DNA of 64,000 nt from positions 1 through 64,000 of the forward strand of contig CAYTLW010000014.1 of the NCBI GenBank assembly GCA_964438735.1, read 5' to 3'. The number at the start of each line of letters is the position of its first letter. Position 1 is the first letter of the stretch. Below, piece after piece: positions 35,846 to 44,345 of this stretch. The notes beneath the pieces are model-generated. The model was given only the letters and a program-made list of their open reading frames with translations, made no database searches and was not told the DNA's origin. Source of the DNA: CAYTLW01 sp964438735 (GTDB lineage: Bacteria; Myxococcota_A; UBA9042). The position numbers and the translations under genes are program-made.

Positions 35846-37318
35846 ATGCACAGCGCTCGCCCCTTGCCGCTGACGACCGCCTTGACCTGCGCGGTGTTCG
35901 CGTTGGCGCTGTGGACACCCACGAACTCGCATGGGCAAGCCGGGGCCAAGAAGGCCGCTGCCGCGAAGAAGACAGCGCCCAAGAAGGCCGCCACCGCCAG
36001 GAAGCCAGCGCCCAAGAAGGCCGAAGTTGCTGCCCCTGCGAAGGCTGCGCCGATCGCTGATCCCGGCACCGCCATCGCCGCAGCCATCGTTGATCGCAAG
36101 GCCGGCCGCTTCGATCGCGCGTTCGCCACCCTCAAGTCGGTCGTCGAGGCGGACGCTCGCAATGCCCGCGGACATCACGAGCTGGCCACGCTCTACGCCA
36201 TCCACGGCCAGTTCACCGAGGCGGCGCGCCACTTCCAGATCGCCTTGTCCGTGGACGCCAACCTGGTCGCCGCACGCCGCAACCTGGCCGAAGTGCTGCG
36301 CGCGGACGGTCGACATGCCGACGCCCTGGGTCACTATCGCAAGCTCGAGCATGACATCGATGGCCGCGTCTCCGCCTTGCGCGGAATTGCGCTATGCGAG
36401 GAGGCCCTGGGTCGCCCGGATGCCGCCCGCGCGCCGCTGCGCACGCTGAGCACGGATTACAAGGAGACGGAAGCGGGGCGCTGGGCTGCTGGTCACCTGG
36501 TATATCTCGATCAGCAGCGGGCCAGCGGCGACGTATCGCCGGCGGTGGCCGATCAGCAGGGCAAGCGCCTGTTCGACGAGGGCCGACATGCCGAGGCCGT
36601 GTCCTGGTTCGGCTATGCCATGAACGTCGCGCCGAACGCCGACCGTGCGTTCCGGCTGGGGGTCGCCCGCATGGCGGCGCGCGATCACCTGGGCGCCGTT
36701 GCCGCGCTGCAGCATGCCCTGCGCCTTGATCGCGGTCACAAGGCCGCCATGAGCGCCTATCCCACGGCCCTGCGGAAGCTGCGCAGCGTCGGCGTGGGCG
36801 GCCAGGATGTGGCCCTGACCAGCACTGTCGGCGGCACGCCTGGCGCGCGGGCTGCGGCGGCGTTGCTTCGCGGTGACCTGTTGCTGGCCGAGCAGATCGC
36901 CAAAGCGGGTAACAAGGGCCGCTACAAGGGCATCACGCTGCTGCTGATCGCCGCCGAAGCGGCGCTGCGGGCCGGGCGACTTCACCAGGCCGACAAGAAC
37001 CTGCGAGCCGTATTGAAGCGACAGCCGAGGCACCCCACCGCCATCGCAGCGATGGCCGAGACCAGCTACCGCCGCGGTCGTCACACCGACGCCCGACGCC
37101 TGGCTGGTCTGGCCCATCCGCCGCGCGATCCGAGCGCCCGCGGCCTTCCGGTGGCCGATCTGGAGCAATACGTGCGCTGGCGCCGCGATTACGTCGATCG
37201 GCAGCTGGCCATGGCCGTCGATCCGCTGCGCAAGCCGCCCATGCCCTTCCAGCTGGTCGAGGGCATCGATCCGGAATCGCGCCTGCCGGCGAAAAAGGCC
37301 GCGTCCCCAAAGCCCTGA
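35846..37318 (+). CDS. Exported TPR-repeat protein
   Basis: The 490-residue protein has an N-terminal signal or anchor segment (ALTCAVFALALW), then a Lys/Ala/Pro-rich tract (KKAAAAKKTAPKK and following, to residue 70). The rest is tetratricopeptide-like helical pairs: FDRAFATLKSVVEADARN, GQFTEAARHFQIALSVDAN, GRHADALGHYRKLE, and later GRHAEAVSWFGYAMNVAPN and DHLGAVAALQHALRLDRGH. TPR arrays mediate protein-protein contacts, here probably in the periplasm. No catalytic domain is visible. It is divergent from rlmN with a 106-base gap and is followed by the convergent YggX-like gene. Specific role unknown. Confidence 0.85.
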   Translation: MHSARPLPLTTALTCAVFALALWTPTNSHGQAGAKKAAAAKKTAPKKAATARKPAPKKAEVAAPAKAAPIADPGTAIAAAIVDRKAGRFDRAFATLKSVVEADARNARGHHELATLYAIHGQFTEAARHFQIALSVDANLVAARRNLAEVLRADGRHADALGHYRKLEHDIDGRVSALRGIALCEEALGRPDAARAPLRTLSTDYKETEAGRWAAGHLVYLDQQRASGDVSPAVADQQGKRLFDEGRHAEAVSWFGYAMNVAPNADRAFRLGVARMAARDHLGAVAALQHALRLDRGHKAAMSAYPTALRKLRSVGVGGQDVALTSTVGGTPGARAAAALLRGDLLLAEQIAKAGNKGRYKGITLLLIAAEAALRAGRLHQADKNLRAVLKRQPRHPTAIAAMAETSYRRGRHTDARRLAGLAHPPRDPSARGLPVADLEQYVRWRRDYVDRQLAMAVDPLRKPPMPFQLVEGIDPESRLPAKKAASPKP

Positions 37319-37377
37319 CTCGCGCCCGATGTCAGTGGGCGAGGGGCGGGCTCTGCAGCCTCCATTCGCCGGGCTGA

Positions 37378-37683
37378 TCAGTCTTGAAGATTGCCCAGCT
37401 CGCGCGCCTTCTCGGGACCGGTCTCGAGGACTTCCGCCCCTTCATCGAGCTTGAGGAATTGGCGACAGGCCTGGTCGAGCAGTTCGCCTGAAGCCGGATC
37501 GCCGAGATTGAGACGATACTCGTTGATGATCTTCAACTGCGTCTCCAGCCAGACACCCCAGCAACCGCTACCGACGCGCGCTTTGATCTCGCCGCGCGTG
37601 GGCTCGCCGAATGGAATGCGAGCGCTGATCGGCTCCTCTTGCTGACCACAGCAGGCACAGGTCACGTTTTCAGGCTGGCTCAT
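37378..37683 (-). CDS. YggX-like Fe(II)-trafficking family protein with N-terminal Cys motif
   Basis: The 101-residue product resembles the YggX family (oxidative protection of Fe-S proteins): the core is IPFGEPTRGEIKARVG, CWGVWLETQLKIINEYRLNLG and DQACRQFLKL, matching the W-x-x-W/Q-x-x-LINE-x-x-LN-x-x-x-x-x-x-x-L-x-x-x-x-x-x-FL pattern. Classical YggX has one Cys near the N-terminus; here the start reads CACCGQQEE, suggesting a small metal site. A C-terminal extension of about 15 residues is added. GGAGG lies four bases before ATG 37683. Identification is by motif, and a divergent paralogue with another role is possible. Confidence 0.75.
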   Translation of the reverse strand: MSQPENVTCACCGQQEEPISARIPFGEPTRGEIKARVGSGCWGVWLETQLKIINEYRLNLGDPASGELLDQACRQFLKLDEGAEVLETGPEKARELGNLQD

Positions 37684-37856
37684 GTTGCCTCCAGGCCGCT
37701 CTTGGGCGGAAGGCCTGCGGGTGTATCCGGCTGCGCGCAGGGTGGCAAGTCCAGCCGCCCGGATGCCCGAATTCGGACGCAAACCGCGGGCAAAGTGCAA
37801 GCCTCCGCGAACGGTCCGAAAACGCCCAGGACGCCCGATTTTGCCTATCGCACTGC

Positions 37857-37885
37857 TTGACTCCCGGCAACCACGGCACAACACT
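37857..37885 (+). promoter_or_regulatory. Promoter candidate for argG
   Basis: TTGACT (37857-37862), a 17-base spacer and AACACT (37880-37885) lie about 48 bases before the argG start codon. The -10 matches only half the consensus. Confidence 0.35.
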
Positions 37886-37933
37886 CCGCCGTCCACGGAC
37901 CCGCCGGGTCCCGCATCGCCACGGAGCGGAACG

Positions 37934-39199
37934 ATGAGCGACAACAAAAAGGTCATCCTCGCCTACTCAGGCGGACTCGATACGTCGGCCATGTTGCACT
38001 GGCTGCGTTACGAACAGGGCTACGAAGTCATCTGCATGACGGCGGATGTCGGCCAGGGCGAAGAGTTGAGCGGACTGCGCGAGAAGGCGCTCAACAGCGG
38101 CGCCAGCGACATCCACATCATCGACGTGCGCGAGGAGTTCGTGCGCGACTTCGTCTTCCCGGCGATTCAGGCCAACGCGGTCTATGAGGGCTACTACCTG
38201 CTGGGCACCGCCCTGGCGCGACCGGTGATCGCCAAGGCCATGGTCGACATCGCCAACGAGGTCGGCGCCAACGCCATCGCCCACGGCGCCACCGGCAAGG
38301 GCAACGATCAGGTTCGTTTCGAGTTGACCGCCTATGCGCTCAAGCCCGAGATCGAATGCATCGCCCCCTGGCGCAGCTGGCCCTACAGCGGCCGTGAGGA
38401 CCTGATCGCCTACTGCAAGCAGCATGGCATCCCATACGGCAGCGCCGAAAAACCCTACTCATCCGATCGCAATCTGCTGCACATCAGCTTCGAGGGCGGC
38501 GTACTCGAGGATCCGTGGTACGAGCCGGACAAGGAGATGTTCCTGCTCTCGGTGGATCCCTTGGACGCCCCGGACGAGCCGGAATCGGTCGAGATCCAGT
38601 TCGTCGACGGCATCCCCGTGGCGGTCAATGGCGAGACCCTGGGCCCCGCAGACCTGCTCGCCCGCTGCAATGAGCTGGGCGGTCGTCATGGCGTCGGCCG
38701 GATCGACATCGTCGAGAACCGCTACGTCGGCATCAAGTCGCGCGGCGTCTACGAGACACCCGGCGGCACCCTGCTCTACCACGCCCACCGCGCCGTGGAG
38801 CAGATCGTGCTCGACCGCGAGGTCATGGCCCTGCGCGACAGCCTCGTGCCGCAGTTCACTCGCCTGGTCTACAACGGCTACTGGCACTCGCCTGAGATGC
38901 GCCACCTGCTGACGTTCATGCAGGCGACCCAGAAGGGCGTCTCCGGCGTCGGCCGTCTGCGCCTGTACAAGGGCAGCTGTGTGATCACCGGCCGCAAGGC
39001 CCGCAACTCACTGTACAACCCCGAGTACTCCACTTTCGAGAAGGACTCGGTCTACAACCAGGCCGACGCCGAAGGTTTCATCCGCCTCAACGCGCTGCGC
39101 CTGAAGCTCAACACGTACCGAGATCGCGCGGCGCTGGTCGATCCGACCGACCAGGTGCTGCAGGCGCTGAGCAAGATGAAGGATGGCTACATCGAGTAG
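37934..39199 (+). CDS. argG: Argininosuccinate synthase
   Basis: At 421 residues this is a complete ArgG, which condenses citrulline and aspartate with ATP in arginine synthesis. Motifs: the ATP pyrophosphatase P-loop VILAYSGGLDTSAML at the start, TADVGQGEEL, AHGATGKGNDQVRFEL (citrulline/aspartate binding), IAPWRSW, EKPYSSDRNLLHISFEGG and YETPGGTLLYHAHRAVEQ. It belongs to the type 1 (proteobacterial/eukaryotic) subgroup. GGAG lies eight bases before ATG 37934. A PRPP synthetase gene follows after 48 bases and may be co-transcribed. Confidence 0.98.
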   Translation: MSDNKKVILAYSGGLDTSAMLHWLRYEQGYEVICMTADVGQGEELSGLREKALNSGASDIHIIDVREEFVRDFVFPAIQANAVYEGYYLLGTALARPVIAKAMVDIANEVGANAIAHGATGKGNDQVRFELTAYALKPEIECIAPWRSWPYSGREDLIAYCKQHGIPYGSAEKPYSSDRNLLHISFEGGVLEDPWYEPDKEMFLLSVDPLDAPDEPESVEIQFVDGIPVAVNGETLGPADLLARCNELGGRHGVGRIDIVENRYVGIKSRGVYETPGGTLLYHAHRAVEQIVLDREVMALRDSLVPQFTRLVYNGYWHSPEMRHLLTFMQATQKGVSGVGRLRLYKGSCVITGRKARNSLYNPEYSTFEKDSVYNQADAEGFIRLNALRLKLNTYRDRAALVDPTDQVLQALSKMKDGYIE

Positions 39200-39247
39200 T
39201 CCCGCAGCAGCAGCTCAGGGTTGACGTCAGGTGCAGGGGAGGTGCGC

Positions 39248-40189
39248 ATGAACGCCAGACTCAAGGTCTTCGCAGGGCGCAGCCATCAGGCCCTGACGAC
39301 GTCGATCTGCGACTCACTCGACCTGCCGCTCGGGCAGAGCGAAGTGGTGGAGTTCTCCAACGAGAACATCATGGTCCGCATCCTGGAGAACGTGCGCGAG
39401 TGCGACGTCTTCTACGTGCAGACCTCGGCCACGCCGGTCAACGATCACCTGGTCGAGACCCTGATCGCCATCGATGCGCTGAAGTCCGCCTCCGCGGCGC
39501 GCGTCACCGCCGTGCTGCCCTACTTTCCGTACGCGCGGTCGGACAAGAAGGATCAGCCGCGAATCAGCATCTCGGCACGCCTGGTGGCCGACCTGCTCGA
39601 AACCGCAGGCGCTGATCGGGTGCTGACCATGGACCTGCACTCGCCGCAGATCCAGGGCTTCTTCCGCCGGCCGGTGGACCAGTTGGTGGCGGCGCCGATC
39701 ATCTGCGATCACCTGCGTACCTGGGACCTGGACAACACGGTCCTGGTCGCCGGCGACGCCGGAGAAGCCAAGGAGCTGGGCCGCTACGCCAACCGTCTGC
39801 ACCTGCCCATGGCAGTGGTGGACAAACGACGCCTGGGCAACGATGACAAGGCCGTAGCCACGAACCTGATCGGCGATGTCTCGGGCAAGCGAGCGATCAT
39901 CGTCGACGACGAGATCGCCACCGGCGGCACCATCGTCGAGGCCGCCAGATTCCTGTGTGATCGCGGCGCCACTTCGGTGTCGGTAGCGGCGACCCATGGC
40001 GTGCTCAGCGGGCCCGCCATGACCCGGATCGACGGCCCCGAATCGCCCTTCGAGCGGGTGGTCATCACCGACACGGTGCCGCTGGGCAAGAAGGCATCTC
40101 CGCGCCTCACCGTGCTCTCGGTGGCGCCCTTCTTCGCCAAGGCGATCCGTCGCATTCACGACGGAGACTCGGTAAGCGATTTGTTCTGA
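39248..40189 (+). CDS. prs: Ribose-phosphate pyrophosphokinase (PRPP synthetase)
   Basis: The 313-residue protein makes PRPP from ribose-5-phosphate and ATP. It starts LKVFAGRSHQALTTSICDSL, with the PRS N-terminal domain containing PYFPYARSDKKDQPRISISA (flexible loop) and LTMDLHSPQIQGFF. The PRPP-binding loop is IIVDDEIATGGTI, where most class I enzymes have VDDxIDTAGT, so it may be a divergent class. KRR near residue 194 corresponds to the catalytic loop. GGAGG lies five bases before ATG 39248. It follows argG; PRPP also feeds histidine and nucleotide synthesis. Confidence 0.94.
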   Translation: MNARLKVFAGRSHQALTTSICDSLDLPLGQSEVVEFSNENIMVRILENVRECDVFYVQTSATPVNDHLVETLIAIDALKSASAARVTAVLPYFPYARSDKKDQPRISISARLVADLLETAGADRVLTMDLHSPQIQGFFRRPVDQLVAAPIICDHLRTWDLDNTVLVAGDAGEAKELGRYANRLHLPMAVVDKRRLGNDDKAVATNLIGDVSGKRAIIVDDEIATGGTIVEAARFLCDRGATSVSVAATHGVLSGPAMTRIDGPESPFERVVITDTVPLGKKASPRLTVLSVAPFFAKAIRRIHDGDSVSDLF

Positions 40190-40335
40190 TTTCAGTGGCA
40201 TCCGTCGTGGAGCACGCTCATTGCTCGCCCCTCGGGCGACGTGCGTGGAATGCCGCCAACCGCCGAATCGTTGGGGCCTTGTGGTCTCCGGGGCGATAGA
40301 GACTTTGGCCTCCGGTAGGCCTCGTCTGCTAATCT

Positions 40336-41532
40336 ATGGGGGTGGAGGCACCGGCCATCGACAAGCTGCGCACCACCGTTCGGATCAGTTTTGCCGCCGT
40401 CGCTGGGGCGGCCATGGCTTGGTGGTTGCTGGCCGGTCTGGCCTGGGTGATCGAGCGCGATCGGCCCAATCCGGCGGTGCAAGCGGCCAAGCAACGGCAA
40501 GCTGCGCGCGCCCACCAGGGCAAGCGGGCGCGTCGACTGACCGCCGTGGTGTTGCACAGGCCCAAGGCCAACAAGACCACGCAGCTCGTAGCGGCGGCGA
40601 AGAAAAAGAAGAAGAAGCCCAAGCCTGTGGAGAAGCTGGACGGCCAGGTGGTCGAGACCGCCCGACCCGAGCGCGAAGAGCGGGCGGCGGTGGCCAAGTA
40701 CCTGGGCCGCTGGGATATGAAGGTCGAGCGCGAGCAGAAGAGCCGCGGCCAGAAGCGAAAGTCGCAGCAGCTGGGCAAGGTCCGCATCGACAAGCCGTCT
40801 CGCCTGCAGAGCCCGGACTCCAAGAGCAAGGCCCCGACCCGCATCGCGTCCCGGCAGCAACGGCGCAAGAAGCGCGTGCCCAAGGGCAACAAGCTCAAGT
40901 CCACCAAGGCGGAGGCGAAGAGTCCGGGAGAGGGCGCTCTGGCCAAGGCGGGGGTGGCCAAAGATGGGCCCGGCATTCGGCGCGGCGGCGGACAGGACAA
41001 GCCTACCCCCAAACAGCCCTCGGTCATCCGCGGGGCCCACAGCGACATGCTGCTGCCGGCTACCTCACCGGGCAACATCCTGCACAACATCCAAGCGCTC
41101 GCCGGCAGCCCGGGCAGCGACGACTACCTGCCCCAGGTGCTCGACGAAGGCGACACCAACCTGCTGAACACGCGCAAGTTCCGCTATTGGGACTTCTTCC
41201 AGCGGGTCAAGGATCGCGTGCGCTCAGAGTGGAATCCGGCCAGCGTCTGGCGTTCTCGCGATCCGACTGGCAAGCGATACGGTGTGCGCGATCGGCTGAC
41301 GGTGGTGAGGGTGACACTGGACCCCGATGGCGCGCTCAAAGCCATCCGCGTAGCCCAGCGATCCGGCCTGCCCTTCCTTGACGACGAGGCGCGACGTGCC
41401 TTCACTGCTGCTGGCCCGTATCCGAATCCGCCGCGGGGGCTGATGAATGGCCAAGGCGTCGTCGAGTTCAAGTTTGGCTTCATGTTCGAAATCTCCTCGG
41501 CCCGCTTCCGCTTCTACCGCATGGGGCAATGA
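40336..41532 (+). CDS. TonB-family protein
   Basis: The 398-residue product has a cytoplasmic N-terminus, one transmembrane anchor (about residues 17-38, ISFAAVAGAAMAWWLLAGLAWVI) and a long Lys/Arg-rich periplasmic linker. A C-terminal TonB-like domain follows (FFQRVKDRVRSEWNPASVW, then LTVVRVTLDPDGALKAIRV and DDEARRAFTAAGPYPNPP). TonB proteins transmit ExbBD-derived force to outer-membrane receptors; myxobacterial TonB-like proteins also serve motility and secretion machines. No exbBD genes are present here. The basic linker with no TonB-type Pro-Glu/Pro-Lys repeats is atypical. No strong ribosome-binding site precedes ATG 40336. It ends 10 bases before the next gene. Confidence 0.85.
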   Translation: MGVEAPAIDKLRTTVRISFAAVAGAAMAWWLLAGLAWVIERDRPNPAVQAAKQRQAARAHQGKRARRLTAVVLHRPKANKTTQLVAAAKKKKKKPKPVEKLDGQVVETARPEREERAAVAKYLGRWDMKVEREQKSRGQKRKSQQLGKVRIDKPSRLQSPDSKSKAPTRIASRQQRRKKRVPKGNKLKSTKAEAKSPGEGALAKAGVAKDGPGIRRGGGQDKPTPKQPSVIRGAHSDMLLPATSPGNILHNIQALAGSPGSDDYLPQVLDEGDTNLLNTRKFRYWDFFQRVKDRVRSEWNPASVWRSRDPTGKRYGVRDRLTVVRVTLDPDGALKAIRVAQRSGLPFLDDEARRAFTAAGPYPNPPRGLMNGQGVVEFKFGFMFEISSARFRFYRMGQ

Positions 41533-41542
41533 GCGCCCCCGT

Positions 41543-42649
41543 ATGAAGCGCCGCCTGTCGTCAGGTGCCCTGTTGTTGTTGGCGGCGTTCTTCTTCGCGA
41601 CCCCCTCGCTACAGGCCAAGACAGCAGCCTCCAGTCCGGGGCTGACGCTGCATATCCAGCTACACGACCTGGATGCCCGCCGCCGTCCGCCCCTGGAACG
41701 CCTGACGCGGCGCGCCCTGCGCGATGTGGAGAGCGTGCTGCACGCCCGACTGGAGGGCGACCTGCACGTGGACTTTGTGGGCAGCGACACGGCCTTCCGC
41801 AAGGTGGTCAAGGCCAATGGCGGCGGCGCCGGACATTCCGAACCGTGGATCGCCGGCCTGGCGATGCTGCATTCCGACCGCGTGATCGTTCGCCTGGGCG
41901 GCCACGGGCTGCTGCGCACCTCGGAGGTCACCCGTCACGAGATCGCCCACGTGGCCATCCACGCCCTGGCGGGACAGCGCTGGCTGCCCCGCTGGTACCA
42001 CGAGGGGGTGTCCATGCTGGTCGCGGGCGAGGCCACCTTCGATCGTCTCAAGGAAGGGATCGGCGCCGCCGCATTTGGCCAGTTGGATGACCTCGGCAAC
42101 CTCGATCGTGGCTTCCAGGGCAACCGCATCGCAGCGGAACGGGCCTACGCGGTCTCAGCCGGCTTCCTGCGCTTCGCCGTGCGCCGCACCGGGAAATCTT
42201 CGGCGCTGGCGGATATGCACCGCCGCATGGCGCTGGGTCTCGACTTCGGGCCTGCCTTTATCGCTACGTTTGGTCTGTCACCAGACTCCCTGTTCGAGAT
42301 CTACAGCCACTACATCAGCACCTCGTCCAACCGCTGGACGGCGATGCTGACGGAGTCGGCGATCTGGTCCCTGCTCTCGGTCCTGTTCATGTTCGCCATG
42401 TTGCTGGGCTGGCTGCGACGGCCAAGCATGGAGCCCGACGAACCCATGGACCTGGCAGCCATCGCACACGCCGGCGAGGCGGCCATGCGCAGCGGTCGTT
42501 TGTGGCAACCGCCGCCGGTGGAAAGCGACGCTGAGGCCGATCCGACACCGCCCCAGGCGCCCGCTGAAGGCATGCGGGCCCAGCGTCCGGGACCGGGCGC
42601 CATGCGGGTATCCCACGACGATCCGGAAGAGTCTTTCGAGATCCATTGA
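41543..42649 (+). CDS. Membrane-anchored HEXXH metallopeptidase-like protein
   Basis: The 368-residue protein has a signal peptide, then a lumenal domain with HEIAH at residues 132-136 and WYHEGVSML about 20 residues on. This is the HEXXH...E arrangement of gluzincin-type (MA-clan) zinc peptidases, comparable to the peptidase MA-like family. A transmembrane helix near residues 272-292 (SLLSVLFMFAMLLGWL) and a Pro/Glu-rich cytoplasmic tail follow. It starts 10 bases after the TonB-like gene, so the two are probably one transcript and may act together in the envelope. Proteolytic activity is inferred from the motif. Confidence 0.82.
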   Translation: MKRRLSSGALLLLAAFFFATPSLQAKTAASSPGLTLHIQLHDLDARRRPPLERLTRRALRDVESVLHARLEGDLHVDFVGSDTAFRKVVKANGGGAGHSEPWIAGLAMLHSDRVIVRLGGHGLLRTSEVTRHEIAHVAIHALAGQRWLPRWYHEGVSMLVAGEATFDRLKEGIGAAAFGQLDDLGNLDRGFQGNRIAAERAYAVSAGFLRFAVRRTGKSSALADMHRRMALGLDFGPAFIATFGLSPDSLFEIYSHYISTSSNRWTAMLTESAIWSLLSVLFMFAMLLGWLRRPSMEPDEPMDLAAIAHAGEAAMRSGRLWQPPPVESDAEADPTPPQAPAEGMRAQRPGPGAMRVSHDDPEESFEIH

Positions 42650-42703
42650 GTTGCCCACCCATCGGCCGCTTGATCGCCATCGATCCGCCCGTCCGAAAAC
42701 CCG

Positions 42704-42733
42704 TTGACAGCCCGATCCACCGCTGCCTATAAG
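42704..42733 (+). promoter_or_regulatory. Strong sigma-70-type promoter before an uncharacterised gene
   Basis: TTGACA (42704-42709), an 18-base spacer and TATAAG (42728-42733) form the best sigma-70 match in the window. Transcription would start near 42741, about 73 bases before the ATG at 42814. Confidence 0.65.
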
Positions 42734-42813
42734 CGAGCGCAACAGCCCCGAGCCCCGGCCCGATCCCATCGCCGGCGCGTCCCTGCAGCCACCTCAATCG
42801 CCGCGCGCCGACC

Positions 42814-44046
42814 ATGACCCCAAGCCCCATCCGCCTGCGCCCTCACCTGCTCCGCCGCATTCACCTGCGCGCGTTGCTGACGGCCATGGACGGGGTGCAG
42901 GATCGCCTCAACCAGGCCGATGTACTCGAAGCCGCCGGGCGGTTCTTCGATCGTCGCTTCGAGGACGGTGAAGAGCTGTCACGCTGGCTGCGCGAGCGCG
43001 AGGCGCACACGCAGTTCCATCCGTGGCTGCTTTGGGACGCCCGCCTGGCCACTGGCCGCATGGGCGCCCGCTTGCTGCGTAGCCAATTGGCCAGCGGCGG
43101 CGCCGATCGCGAGGTCGCCGAGGCCCTGCTCGCCACCGAGGCGACGGTCTACCAGGTGATCGGCACCAACGAACACAGCACGGTGGTCGAGCGTGTCGCG
43201 GACGGCCGCTGCCTGGCCCTGGATGAGCCTGTGCTGCAGGCGGTGTCGACCCAGGGCGAGCTCCTGGTAGCGCGAATCCTGGATCTGGGCGATTGCCACC
43301 TGCTGGACGCAGTGCACGCCTGCCTGCCGCCGGCGGGCCGACCCGCCATGGTGCGGGCGGCCCGCAAGGTGACGACCCTGCCGGCTGAAGATCGCCTGCC
43401 CAAGTTGCTGGCCGCGGCCTCACGTGCCATGCGCCGGCTGGTGGACGACCTGTCGCCCCTGACCGGACCGGAGGGAGAGCCGCTGGTGCGCGCCACCCTG
43501 GTCTTCGAGGGCACCGACCGCGAGACGGTCGACCGGTTGATGGGCGCTGCCGCCCAACGTGGCGACCTGCTGCGACGCCGGCCCGGCCACTACGTGATCG
43601 CGCGGCAGAGTTTCGGCCACGTGGGCGCCAGCCTGCGCACCGTGGGCCGACGCCTGCACGTGACCACCAGTTCGGTGAGCCGCCTGGAGCGTATCCGCAC
43701 CGATCTGGAGGCAGCCCTGCCCGAGCTGCGCTACCGCCTGACCCTGCTGCGTGACCTGAACGCCCTGCTGGGCGCCGACCTCGAAGAAGGGCGCGGCCAC
43801 GAGGAGCTGGCCCGCCTGACCCAGGAATGGGTCGAGGAATATCTCAGCCGGTTCCAGGACACGCCGCAGCGCACATTGGACGATATGACGCCGCGCGAGG
43901 CCGTCCGCACGCGCCGCGGTCGCGACAAGGTGCTGGCCATGTTGCGGTCAGTGGAGCGCGTATCCGAGACCGTCGGCGCCGACTGCCGCTCGCAGATGGA
44001 CACGATCCTCAACGAGTTGGGCCGCCGCGCCGGCCGCGAGAGCTGA
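42814..44046 (+). CDS. Uncharacterised protein with helix-turn-helix-like middle and TPREA motif
   Basis: I do not recognise this 410-residue cytoplasmic protein as a named family. It is helical and charged, with no signal peptide or membrane segment. Residues 270-300 (FGHVGASLRTVGRRLHVTTSSVSRLERI) look like a sigma-factor-region-4 or winged helix-turn-helix recognition segment. The C-terminal part has DDMTPREAVRTRRGRDKVLAML (begins near residue 356); this TPREA...R..LL pattern recurs at the C-termini of several unrelated bacterial proteins of unknown role. A DNA-binding regulator is plausible from the middle segment. The strongest promoter in the window lies upstream. No ribosome-binding site is visible before ATG 42814. 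Confidence 0.75.
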   Translation: MTPSPIRLRPHLLRRIHLRALLTAMDGVQDRLNQADVLEAAGRFFDRRFEDGEELSRWLREREAHTQFHPWLLWDARLATGRMGARLLRSQLASGGADREVAEALLATEATVYQVIGTNEHSTVVERVADGRCLALDEPVLQAVSTQGELLVARILDLGDCHLLDAVHACLPPAGRPAMVRAARKVTTLPAEDRLPKLLAAASRAMRRLVDDLSPLTGPEGEPLVRATLVFEGTDRETVDRLMGAAAQRGDLLRRRPGHYVIARQSFGHVGASLRTVGRRLHVTTSSVSRLERIRTDLEAALPELRYRLTLLRDLNALLGADLEEGRGHEELARLTQEWVEEYLSRFQDTPQRTLDDMTPREAVRTRRGRDKVLAMLRSVERVSETVGADCRSQMDTILNELGRRAGRES

Positions 44047-44084
44047 GCTCGGCAGCGCAACAAGCGGCAGACGGTGCCCCGCCC

Positions 44085-44345
44085 TCAGTGACCAATCGGC
44101 TCGAAGGCCTTGCAGAAGAGCGGCATCCCCGTGTCGTCGAGGATCTCGATCGGCTCCCGAAGCAGGAAGTCGTTCGGCCAGCCCTGGCTGCACTCGCCGC
44201 TGGGCAATTCAAAGCTGCAATCCGGACATCGCCACTGCAAACCCATGGCCTCAGCCTCGGCGCGAAACTCTGCGTTGAGGCGATCGCGCACCTTCCCTGT
44301 GCCGAAGCGAGGCATGAAGGGAACCTTCAGGCGCGGTCGGTTCAT
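44085..44345 (-). CDS. Small protein with possible zinc ribbon
   Basis: The 86-residue product has CPDC near residue 42 and two further cysteines (ECSQGW, FCKAF), a possible zinc ribbon. It has no signal peptide. Its ATG overlaps the stop of the upstream exported protein by four bases (ATGA at 44342-44345), so translation is coupled. No family is recognised. Confidence 0.65.
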   Translation of the reverse strand: MNRPRLKVPFMPRFGTGKVRDRLNAEFRAEAEAMGLQWRCPDCSFELPSGECSQGWPNDFLLREPIEILDDTGMPLFCKAFEPIGH

